From: Rhodobacteraceae bacterium UBA6236
GTDB lineage: Bacteria; Pseudomonadota; Alphaproteobacteria; Rhodobacterales; Rhodobacteraceae
Direction: 5' to 3'
Assembly: GCA_002440945.1 (NCBI GenBank)
Contig: DJWG01000097.1
Location: forward strand, 1-6,885
Length of the DNA: 6,885 nt
In this document: piece by piece, positions 1 to 5,351 of the stretch
Position numbering within the stretch: the stretch's first letter is position 1
Layout: every line of letters begins with the position of its first letter
Position numbers and translations under genes: made by a program
The notes under the pieces: model-generated
The model's input: the letters and a program-made list of their open reading frames with translations, nothing else
Databases searched by the model: none
Told to the model about the DNA's origin: nothing

Positions 1-1173
1 CAGTTCCCAGTTGCGGTTGTCGATGGTCGCCACGGTACCGGTCCGCATGATGCGCTTCAGTTCATAGCCTTCCAGCTTGGTGATCTCGGCCACCGCGCCT
101 TCCAGCGCGATCTGGATTTCGGCGAGCGCCGGGATCGGCACCCAGACGGGCAGGTCGGCGTCAAGCACATGGTCTTCGCGCAGGTAGGCATGGGCCAGCA
201 CATAATCGCCCAGCGACTGGCTGTTCCGAAGGCCCGCACAGTGACCGACCATCAGCCAGGCATGGGGGCGCAGCACCGCGATGTGGTCGGTCGCCGTCTT
301 GGCGTTTGACGGACCGATGCCGATGTTGACCAGCGTGATGCCCTGCGCGCCGCGCCGCTTCAGGTGGTAGGTCGGCATCTGCGGCATCCGCGCAACCTGC
401 GGCAGGGGCTCATCGGGGGAGGTGATTTCGAGGTTCCCCGGCGCGACGAAGGAAGTGTAGCCCGAGGCCGGATCGGCCAGCGCTGCACGGGCGAAGGCTT
501 CGAATTCGTCGACGTAGAACTGGTAGTTCGTGAACAGGACGTGGTTCTGGAAATGCTCGGCCGCGGTTGCGGTGTAATGGGACAGGCGGGCCAGCGAATA
601 GTCGATCCGCTGCGCCGTGAAGGGCGCCAGATGGCCCGAGCCATCGGGGTTCAGACCCGCGGTGCCGTTCACGATGTCGTCGTCCATCGTGGTCAGGTCC
701 GGCACGTCGAAGACATCGCGGAGCGGGAAGTTCAGGACCCCTTCCTGCGGCACGGCAAGATTGGGGTCCGAGGCCACGGCGAAGTGGATCGGCATCGGGG
801 TCGTGCTGGGCCCCACCAACACCGGCACGCCGTGGTTGCGGATCAGAAGGTCAAGCTGCTGCACCAGGTAGTCGTGGAACAGGTCGGGCCGGGTGATCGT
901 CGCGGTATAGGTGCCGGGAACGGCGACATGGCCGAAGCTGAGCCGGCTGTCGGACAGGACATGGCTTGTGGTGGTCAGCCGCACCTCGGGGTAATAGGCG
1001 CGGATGCGGGCCTGCGGGCGGCCCCCGACCAGGGTGTCGCGGAACTGGGCCTGCAGGAAGCCCCTGGCCTGGGCATAAAGCGCCTCGAGCCGCAGGACCG
1101 CAGCTTCAGCATCGGTGAAACTGTCGCGCGGGGTGTCCGGCGGGGTCAGGAAATACTGGGGGTCAATCTGCAT
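1..1173 (-). CDS. amn: AMP nucleosidase, 5' part (C-terminus beyond left edge)
   Basis: Cleaves AMP to adenine and ribose 5-phosphate in the cytosol (purine salvage, adenylate balance). The frame is open for 391 codons from the ATG at 1173 to the left edge. Family enzymes have about 480-490 residues, so roughly the last 95 are missing, including the expected C-terminal nucleoside-binding Asp region. Residues 1 to about 240 form the AMP-nucleosidase-specific N-terminal domain (MQIDPQYFLTP start, GPSTTPMPIHFA at 121-132). The purine-nucleoside-phosphorylase-like domain follows, with NIGIGPSNAKTATDH at 283-297, GHCAGLRNSQ at 310-319, GDYVLAHAY at 322-330 and RTGTVATIDNRNWEL at 377-391. These strings are close to the E. 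coli Amn signature as I remember it. The start fits the usual N-terminus, but the ribosome binding site is weak, and an imperfect 12-nt palindrome (1174-1185) abuts the ATG. The gene is divergent from the SDR gene and stands alone on its strand here. Confidence 0.95.
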   Translation of the reverse strand, partial: MQIDPQYFLTPPDTPRDSFTDAEAAVLRLEALYAQARGFLQAQFRDTLVGGRPQARIRAYYPEVRLTTTSHVLSDSRLSFGHVAVPGTYTATITRPDLFHDYLVQQLDLLIRNHGVPVLVGPSTTPMPIHFAVASDPNLAVPQEGVLNFPLRDVFDVPDLTTMDDDIVNGTAGLNPDGSGHLAPFTAQRIDYSLARLSHYTATAAEHFQNHVLFTNYQFYVDEFEAFARAALADPASGYTSFVAPGNLEITSPDEPLPQVARMPQMPTYHLKRRGAQGITLVNIGIGPSNAKTATDHIAVLRPHAWLMVGHCAGLRNSQSLGDYVLAHAYLREDHVLDADLPVWVPIPALAEIQIALEGAVAEITKLEGYELKRIMRTGTVATIDNRNWEL

Positions 1174-1373
1174 CGGATAGATCCGTCTGGGGTGTGCCGC
1201 CCGGCATTGCAGCGCCGCGCGACGTGCGGATGACAGTCGGCCGAAACAGCATCGAAGGAGGCAGGGCGCAGCGGGCAAGTCATGCCTGAACCTGCCAGAT
1301 CGGCCCCCGCACCGCAAGCAAGCGTAAAGGTGCCGGGTTGCGGCGGGCGGCCTGCCGGGGGATAGTCGGCTTC
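1174..1373. other. Divergent intergenic region (amn / SDR gene)
   Basis: This 200-nt gap lies between two divergent start codons, so promoters for both genes should be here. I could not pick out convincing -35/-10 pairs on either strand. An AAGGAGG at 1255-1261 resembles a ribosome binding site, but no start codon lies 4-12 nt downstream. The nearest ATG (1282) opens a 27-codon frame with no other support. Confidence 0.5.
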
Positions 1374-2243
1374 ATGACGCAACCGACGCTTCTATCCCTT
1401 GGCCATGGCTATACCGCGCAGGCACTGGCCCGTCTCCTTGCCCCGCAGGGGTGGCGGATCATCGGCACCTCGCGGAGCGCCGAAGGCGCGGCCCGGATCG
1501 CCGCCACCGGGGCCGAGGCGCGGATCTGGCCGGGTGCCGACCTGACGCCGGATCTGGGGCGGGCGACGCATCTTCTGTCTTCGGTCGCGCCGCAGGGGGA
1601 TGATCCGGTGCTGGCGCGCCTGAGGGGCCAGATCGGGCAGGCGGCGGCGCATCTGGAGTGGGCCGGGTATCTTTCGACCACGGCGGTCTATGGCGATCAT
1701 GACGGCGGCTGGGTCGATGAAGACACGCCCCTGACCCCCGGCACGAAGCGCGGGCAGGAACGGGTCGCGGCCGAACGCGCCTGGCAGGCGCTGGCCACAG
1801 GGGCGGGATTGCGGCTGAATATCTTCCGGCTGGCGGGGATCTACGGGCCGGGGCGCGGGCCGTTCGAGAAGGTTCGCGACGGCAGCGCGCGGCGGATCAT
1901 CAAGGCGGGGCAGGTTTTCAGCCGCATCCATGTCGACGACATCGTGCGGGTGCTCGCGGCTTCGATCGCGCGGCCCGATCCGGGGCGGATCTACAACGTC
2001 TGCGACGACGACCCCGCCCCGCCCGAGGAGGTGTTGTCCCATGCCGCGCATCTGCTTGGCCTGCCGGAGCCGCCCGCGGTTCCCTATGAAGAGGCCGAGA
2101 TGACCGCATTTGCCCGCAGTTTCTATGCCGAATCGAAGCGGGTGCGAAACGACCGGATCAGAGGTGAGCTTGGGGTGAAGCTGCTTTACCCGACCTACCG
2201 CGAAGGGTTGGAGGCCTTGCTGCGCGAGGCGGGGTCGCGCTAG
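1374..2243 (+). CDS. Atypical extended SDR / NAD-dependent epimerase-like protein
   Basis: The product is a 289-residue cytosolic Rossmann-fold protein of the extended short-chain dehydrogenase/epimerase superfamily, resembling the YeeZ-type atypical SDRs. The N-terminus carries a dinucleotide-binding loop, LGHGYTAQALA (9-19), with Gly10, Gly12 and Ala15 where a third Gly is usual. STTAVYGDHDG (101-111), FRLAGIYGPGRGPF (151-164) and RIHVDDIVRVL (184-194) match the conserved extended-SDR strands. The catalytic YxxxK is absent: in TKRGQERVAAERAW (124-137) the Tyr position aligns with Arg126 and the Lys position with Arg130. It may therefore bind NAD(P) without classical SDR chemistry, and its substrate cannot be told from sequence. 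The ATG at 1374 is preferred over an in-frame TTG at 1338 because it puts the glycine loop near the N-terminus; the upstream GGGGGA (1357-1362) is a modest ribosome binding site. A hairpin follows the stop directly, so it is probably a single-gene transcript. Confidence 0.85.
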   Translation: MTQPTLLSLGHGYTAQALARLLAPQGWRIIGTSRSAEGAARIAATGAEARIWPGADLTPDLGRATHLLSSVAPQGDDPVLARLRGQIGQAAAHLEWAGYLSTTAVYGDHDGGWVDEDTPLTPGTKRGQERVAAERAWQALATGAGLRLNIFRLAGIYGPGRGPFEKVRDGSARRIIKAGQVFSRIHVDDIVRVLAASIARPDPGRIYNVCDDDPAPPEEVLSHAAHLLGLPEPPAVPYEEAEMTAFARSFYAESKRVRNDRIRGELGVKLLYPTYREGLEALLREAGSR

Positions 2244-2269
2244 CCCGCCCGGCACCTTCGCGGGGCGGG
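2244..2269 (+). terminator. Hairpin directly after the SDR stop, possible terminator
   Basis: Arms 2244-2253 and 2260-2269 pair in nine of ten positions (one G-G mismatch), almost all GC, around the 6-nt loop ACCTTC. The hairpin starts on the base after the TAG. No T-run follows at once, so termination is inferred from position and stability. The next 30 nt include a GAGTATTTGG stretch. Confidence 0.5.
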
Positions 2270-2280
2270 ATCTGGTGTCT

Positions 2281-2304
2281 GAGTATTTGGGGCAAAGAAG
2301 AAAT
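2281..2304 (+). other. AT-richer motif after the SDR hairpin, possibly a dispersed intergenic element
   Basis: The stretch begins GAGTATTTGGGGCAAAGAAG and is purine-rich and clearly less GC-rich than its surroundings. From memory, similar GAGTATTTG...AAGA(A/T)GAA strings recur behind GC hairpins at gene ends in Rhodobacterales genomes. Only this one copy is visible in the window, so its repeated nature is recollection, not observation. No gene is supported in this part of the gap. Confidence 0.3.
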
Positions 2305-2420
2305 CCTGCCCGGGCGGCGATTCCGGTTGGGTCAATTTCAGCGCCCGGCCTTGAAGGCGCCGCGCGCGGCCCCCACCTTCTGCGGGCAGACCGGGCCCCT
2401 CTGGCGGTGATGAACCGTGA

Positions 2421-2469
2421 TGTCGGACTGCATCGACTGTGTTCGATGGTCAGGCCCGGCGTTCCGACA
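2421..2469 (+). promoter_or_regulatory. Nested inverted repeats in the terC leader
   Basis: TGTCGGA (2421-2427) is the exact reverse complement of TCCGACA (2463-2469). Inside it, CATCGA (2431-2436) pairs exactly with TCGATG (2443-2448) around a 6-nt loop. As RNA this is a closing stem enclosing a hairpin plus a single-stranded GTCAGGCCCGGC-like segment, 53 nt before the terC ATG. Some terC-family genes (E. coli alx) carry the manganese-sensing yybP-ykoY riboswitch, but its conserved GGGGAGUA loop is not seen here. A structured leader or protein operator is inference. Confidence 0.35.
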
Positions 2470-2510
2470 GGTATCTGCCTTTCCATCATGCACAGACCAA
2501 CGATGTAACC

Positions 2511-2514
2511 GAGG
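2511..2514 (+). promoter_or_regulatory. Ribosome binding site of terC
   Basis: GAGG lies 8 nt before the ATG at 2523. It favours this start over the in-frame GTG at 2439, which would add 28 residues unlike a TerC N-terminus and lies inside the nested inverted repeat. Confidence 0.6.
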
Positions 2515-2522
2515 TTTGTGAT

Positions 2523-3509
2523 ATGGAACTTCTTCTTCTGCCCTTCCTGGGCACGCCCGTCTGGATGTGGGCGACGTTTCTTCTGATCGTGATCGCGCTT
2601 CTGGCCTTCGACCTGGGCATCCTGAACAAGGAGGACCGGGAAATCGGCGTGCATGAAAGCTTGCAGCTGTCATCGCTTTACATCGCGCTGGGGCTGGCGT
2701 TCGGCGGTTTCGTCTGGTGGCAGGCCGGCAGCACGGCGGCAGCGGAATACTGGACCGCCTTCGTGGTGGAAAAGAGCCTGGCGCTGGACAACATCTTTGT
2801 CATCGCGCTGATCTTTTCCTTCTTCTCGATCCCGCGCGCCTATCAGCACCGGGTGCTGTTCTGGGGCATCCTTGGCGTGATCGTGCTGCGCGCGCTGATG
2901 ATCGGCTTCGGCGCGGCGATCGTGTCGAGCTACGCCTGGGTGCTTTATGTCTTTGCCGCTTTCCTGATCCTCACGGGCGTGAAGATGCTGTTCACCGCCG
3001 AAAAGGAACATGACCTGTCCACCAACCCGGCGCTGCGCTTCATCCGCAGGCATTTCCGCGTGGCCGAGCGGCTGGAAGGCAGCGCCTTCTTCGTTCGGGT
3101 GACGAATGCTTCGGGGACAGCCTCGTGGATCATGACGCCGCTGTTTCTGGCGCTGATCATGGTCGAGCTGGCGGACGTGGTCTTCGCGGTCGATTCGATC
3201 CCGGCGGTCTTCGCGATCACCACCGATCCGTTCATCGTCTACACGTCGAACATCTTCGCCATTCTCGGCCTTCGGGCGCTGTATTTCGCGCTGGCGGCGA
3301 TCCTGCACCGCTTTGCCTATCTGAAGCAGGCTTTGGCGGTGCTTCTGGTGTTCATCGGCGGCAAGGTCTTCGCCGCTGACCTGCTGGGCATCGGGAAATT
3401 CCCGCCCGCCCTGTCGCTGGGCGTCACTTTCGCGATCCTTGGCGCGGGCGTTGGCTGGTCGCTTTGGAAGACGCGGGGGGCGGCGGCTTCTGAAATCGCC
3501 AAGGGCTAG
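2523..3509 (+). CDS. TerC/Alx-family integral membrane protein, probable metal (Mn2+) exporter
   Basis: The product is a 328-residue inner-membrane protein with about eight or nine hydrophobic helices (roughly 12-31, 50-67, 80-101, 110-130, 133-157, 203-222, 224-255, 268-286, 297-315). Family hallmarks are present: AFDLGIL with Asp30 at 28-34, [13 protein letters not shown] at 82-94 (Glu83, Asp89, Asn90), [15 protein letters not shown] at 113-127, [19 protein letters not shown] at 215-233 (Asp218, Asp224), [14 protein letters not shown] at 242-255, and a [14 protein letters not shown] stretch at 268-281. The charged residues within helices are those thought to bind metal. Alx and related TerC proteins export manganese; TerC itself is named for tellurite resistance, and this ATG-started stand-alone gene has no other ter genes nearby. 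A charged loop at 158-185 is probably cytoplasmic. It is followed by msrB after 85 nt and could share its transcript. Substrate is inferred from the family only. Confidence 0.92.
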   Translation: MELLLLPFLGTPVWMWATFLLIVIALLAFDLGILNKEDREIGVHESLQLSSLYIALGLAFGGFVWWQAGSTAAAEYWTAFVVEKSLALDNIFVIALIFSFFSIPRAYQHRVLFWGILGVIVLRALMIGFGAAIVSSYAWVLYVFAAFLILTGVKMLFTAEKEHDLSTNPALRFIRRHFRVAERLEGSAFFVRVTNASGTASWIMTPLFLALIMVELADVVFAVDSIPAVFAITTDPFIVYTSNIFAILGLRALYFALAAILHRFAYLKQALAVLLVFIGGKVFAADLLGIGKFPPALSLGVTFAILGAGVGWSLWKTRGAAASEIAKG

Positions 3510-3514
3510 CCCTT
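3501..3514. repeat. Perfect 14-bp palindrome across the terC stop codon
   Basis: AAGGGCTAGCCCTT equals its own reverse complement and contains the terC TAG. As RNA it could form a 5-bp stem with a CTAG loop followed by a C-run, too weak and T-poor for a convincing terminator. It may be chance or a protein site. Confidence 0.4.
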
Positions 3515-3545
3515 CCCCCGTCGCGTCCGCATCCCCACATAGTGC

Positions 3546-3574
3546 GGGCGCGATGAAACCTGTATCATCGCCCC
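3546..3574 (+). promoter_or_regulatory. Stable hairpin/operator-like dyad in the terC-msrB gap
   Basis: GCGATGA (3550-3556) is the exact reverse complement of TCATCGC (3565-3571), with the 8-nt spacer AACCTGTA. GGG (3546-3548) and CCC (3572-3574) extend the stem to ten pairs with a single bulged C (3549). It ends 20 nt before the msrB ATG. A weaker competing stem, CCGCA (3527-3531) with TGCGG (3543-3547), would share bases with it. It could be a 5'-UTR structure, an operator, or an attenuating hairpin between terC and msrB. There is no T-run, so simple termination is less likely. Confidence 0.45.
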
Positions 3575-3584
3575 ATCTGAATGC

Positions 3585-3589
3585 AGGAG
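3585..3589 (+). promoter_or_regulatory. Ribosome binding site of msrB
   Basis: AGGAG lies 5 nt before the ATG at 3595. It decides that start over the in-frame ATG at 3553, which sits inside the hairpin and has no such site. Confidence 0.7.
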
Positions 3590-3594
3590 CCGCG

Positions 3595-4071
3595 ATGAGT
3601 TCGAACGTCGACAACCCCGCCAAGACCTATCTGAAAACCGCCGAAGCGGTGGGTCGCCTGACGCCCGAACAATATCGCGTCACACAGACCAACGGGACCG
3701 AGCGGCCTTTCACCGGCGAATTCTGGGACCACAAGGCGCCGGGCCTTTACGTCGATGTGGTGTCCGGCGAGCCGCTGTTTTCGTCAGCCGACAAGTTCGA
3801 CAGCGGCTGCGGCTGGCCCAGTTTCACCCGGCCCGTCGTCGATGAGCATGTCATCGAGCGCCGGGACGTCAGCCACGGCATGATCCGCACCGAGGTCCGG
3901 TCGCAGTTTGGCGAAAGTCACCTGGGCCATGTCTTCGAGGACGGCCCGGAGGATCGGGGGGGCCTGCGCTATTGCATCAACTCGGCGTCGCTCAGGTTCA
4001 TCCCGCTCGACCGGCTTGAGGCGGAAGGCTATGGCGAATTCGCGGACCGCATCCGCGACGGAGAGGAATGA
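3595..4071 (+). CDS. msrB: Peptide-methionine (R)-S-oxide reductase MsrB, zinc-less form
   Basis: Reduces methionine-R-sulfoxide in proteins, with thioredoxin as the usual reductant. It has 158 residues and no signal peptide, so it is cytosolic. The fold signature is complete: [11 protein letters not shown] at 67-77 with resolving Cys72, IRTEVRS at 97-103, [11 protein letters not shown] at 108-118 and [13 protein letters not shown] at 123-135 with catalytic Cys127. Many MsrBs carry two CxxC zinc motifs. Here the first (YxCxxCG) reads YVDVVSG, with Asp54 and Ser57 in place of cysteines; the second (RCxxCxxHLGH) reads [11 protein letters not shown], with Ser103 and Gly106. All four ligands are gone together, as in known zinc-free MsrBs. 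The start is set by AGGAG at 3585-3589. The stop overlaps the msrA start, so the two are translationally coupled. terC lies 85 nt upstream, with a hairpin between. Confidence 0.95.
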   Translation: MSSNVDNPAKTYLKTAEAVGRLTPEQYRVTQTNGTERPFTGEFWDHKAPGLYVDVVSGEPLFSSADKFDSGCGWPSFTRPVVDEHVIERRDVSHGMIRTEVRSQFGESHLGHVFEDGPEDRGGLRYCINSASLRFIPLDRLEAEGYGEFADRIRDGEE

Positions 4072-4574
4072 TGGCTGAGGAACGCGCGATCCTGGCGGGC
4101 GGCTGTTTCTGGGGGATGCAGGATCTGATCCGGCGGATGCCCGGGGTGCTGCGGACCCGCGTCGGCTATACCGGCGGCGATGTGGCCCATGCCACCTACC
4201 GCAACCACGGCACCCATGCCGAAGGGATCGAGATCGTTTTCGACCCGTCGAAGCTATCCTACCGGCAGCTGCTGGAGTTCTTCTTTCAGATCCATGATCC
4301 CACCACGCTCAACCGGCAGGGAAACGACTTGGGGCTGGGCTACCGTTCGGGCATCTACACCCTGACCCCCGAACAGAAGGCCGAGGCCGAGCGGACCATC
4401 GCCGATGTCGATGCCTCGGGCATCTGGCCCGGCAAGGTCGTGACCGAAGTGAAGCCGGCCCAGGATTTCTGGGAGGCGGAACCCGAGCATCAGGATTACC
4501 TGGAACGGTTTCCGAACGGCTATACCTGCCATTTCCCGCGCCCGAACTGGCGCTTGCCGCAAAGCGCGGCCTGA
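4071..4574 (+). CDS. msrA: Peptide-methionine (S)-S-oxide reductase MsrA
   Basis: Reduces methionine-S-sulfoxide, free or in proteins, complementing MsrB. It has 167 residues and is cytosolic. AGGCFWGMQ (9-17) contains catalytic Cys12. [11 protein letters not shown] (45-55) holds the conserved Glu51, and [13 protein letters not shown] (84-96) holds Asp86 and Tyr91, the residues that correspond to the substrate-binding/acid set of E. coli MsrA. Cys153 in [12 protein letters not shown] (149-160) is the likely recycling cysteine. The 141-residue spacing of Cys12 and Cys153 equals, from memory, that of Cys13/Cys154 in Mycobacterium tuberculosis MsrA, and the overall wording is close to that protein. 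Tandem ATGs at 4068 and 4071 are both possible: the first overlaps the msrB stop by 4 nt (ATGA), while the second stands 7 nt behind GGAG (4060-4063) and is preferred. The operon ends at the hairpin after 4580. Confidence 0.95.
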   Translation: MAEERAILAGGCFWGMQDLIRRMPGVLRTRVGYTGGDVAHATYRNHGTHAEGIEIVFDPSKLSYRQLLEFFFQIHDPTTLNRQGNDLGLGYRSGIYTLTPEQKAEAERTIADVDASGIWPGKVVTEVKPAQDFWEAEPEHQDYLERFPNGYTCHFPRPNWRLPQSAA

Positions 4575-4580
4575 CACGAA

Positions 4581-4618
4581 CCGGCTTGCGGGGTTTTCCC
4601 GCGGGCCGGACGGATTTT
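4581..4618 (+). terminator. Rho-independent terminator of the msrBA unit
   Basis: Arms 4581-4592 (CCGGCTTGCGGG) and 4598-4609 (CCCGCGGGCCGG) pair over all 12 positions, with two G-U wobbles, around the 5-nt loop GTTTT. TTTT follows at 4615-4618. The hairpin begins 7 nt after the msrA TGA, where a terminator belongs. It ends only 27 nt before the exoD ATG, so exoD depends either on partial read-through or on a promoter hidden in or before the hairpin. Confidence 0.75.
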
Positions 4619-4636
4619 CATAACGGACGGCATATC

Positions 4637-5329
4637 ATGCAGGACTTTCCGATTGACCCCGGTGCGCCGGAGGCCTCGGACGACGCGGCGCCAACGGGCC
4701 GCCGACGGCTTTCCAAGGGGCGGCCGGTGCGGCGCAAACGGTTGTCGGAAATCCTTGCCGGCCTGGCGCGGACCGAGGGCGCGAATTCGATTTCGGTGGG
4801 GGATCTCTTGCGGGGCATGGATGGACGGGCTTTCGGCGCGCTTCTGCTGATCTTCGCCTTCCCGAACATCCTGCCCTCGCCTCCCGGTCTGGCGGGGGTT
4901 CTGGGCCTGCCGCTGATCTACCTGTCGGCGCAGATGATGATGGGGCGTTCGCCCTGGTTGCCGCCCTTCATCGACAGGCGCGGGATTTCGCGCGAAAGCT
5001 TCAAGGCGCTGATCGACCGCGCCAATCCCTTCCTTGAAAGGGCCGAACGGCTTCTGCGCGCGCGGCTCATGATGCTGACGTCGCCGCTGGCGGAGCGGTT
5101 CCTGGGCGCGCTTTGCCTGGCGCTGTCGCTGGTGCTGATCCTGCCGATCCCGCTGGGAAACCTGCTGCCGGCGCTGTCGCTCAGCATCATCGCGCTGGGA
5201 GTGCTGGAACGCGACGGCATCTGGATCATCGGCGGCGTGCTGATGTCGATCGCCGCCTTCTTCTGGGTCGGCGGGCTGGCCTATGCGCTGGTCAAGTCGG
5301 CGATCTTCCTGATCGTCAACGCGTTCTAG
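4637..5329 (+). CDS. exoD: ExoD-family membrane protein (exopolysaccharide synthesis related)
   Basis: The product is a 230-residue inner-membrane protein of the ExoD family. Rhizobial exoD mutants are altered in exopolysaccharide and alkali tolerance, but the biochemical role is unknown. A charged, disordered N-terminus (1-38, with RRR and RRKR clusters) precedes the family core: LSEILAGLA at 36-44, DGRAFGALLLIFAFPNILPSPPG at 62-84, LGLPLIYLSAQMMMGRSPWLP at 89-109, a linker with PFLERAERLLRARL at 131-144, ERFLGALCLALSLVLILPIPLGNLLPA at 153-179 and LGVLERDGIWIIGG at 187-200. Four or five hydrophobic segments run from 65 to 228. The ATG at 4637 is chosen over an in-frame TTG at 4586, which lies inside the msrA terminator stem; the ribosome binding site (GGA at 4625-4627) is weak. 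It converges on dxs with a 12-nt gap between stops. Confidence 0.88.
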   Translation: MQDFPIDPGAPEASDDAAPTGRRRLSKGRPVRRKRLSEILAGLARTEGANSISVGDLLRGMDGRAFGALLLIFAFPNILPSPPGLAGVLGLPLIYLSAQMMMGRSPWLPPFIDRRGISRESFKALIDRANPFLERAERLLRARLMMLTSPLAERFLGALCLALSLVLILPIPLGNLLPALSLSIIALGVLERDGIWIIGGVLMSIAAFFWVGGLAYALVKSAIFLIVNAF

Positions 5330-5335
5330 CGGGCG

Positions 5336-5351
5336 GCGGGCTCAGGCCCGC
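5336..5351. terminator. Small hairpin between convergent exoD and dxs
   Basis: GCGGGC (5336-5341) and GCCCGC (5346-5351) pair perfectly around the TCAG loop, which contains the dxs stop codon read on the minus strand. An alternative upstream arm, AGCGGGC at 5328-5334, can pair with 5346-5352. It is suitably placed for a shared bidirectional terminator, but there is no clear T-run on either strand, so the role is inferred. Confidence 0.4.

Noticed and set aside
364..1233. 289-codon plus-strand frame opposite amn
   Set aside because: The minus-strand frame is unmistakable AMP nucleosidase; this one is Gly/Arg/His/Val-rich with no motif.
1282..1365. 27-codon frame after an AAGGAGG in the amn-SDR gap
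   Set aside because: The AAGGAGG is 20 nt from the ATG, too far to act as its ribosome binding site, and the peptide is Pro/Gly/Ala-rich without features.
2275..2508. 77-codon plus-strand frame starting at GTG in the SDR-terC gap
   Set aside because: It has no ribosome binding site, overlaps the hairpin, motif and inverted-repeat elements, and its protein has no recognisable features.
2244..2522. yybP-ykoY manganese riboswitch ahead of terC
   Set aside because: The conserved GGGGAGUA-type loop and partner loop could not be found by eye; only generic inverted repeats are present.
1392..2654. 420-codon open frame on the minus strand opposite the SDR gene and the terC start
   Set aside because: It is low-complexity, Arg/Pro/Gly-rich, matches no family I know, and lies opposite a clearly conserved SDR gene. 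Such mirror frames are common in high-GC DNA.
2670..3623. 317-codon minus-strand frame opposite terC
   Set aside because: It is a charged, repetitive mirror translation of the hydrophobic TerC codons and resembles no protein family.
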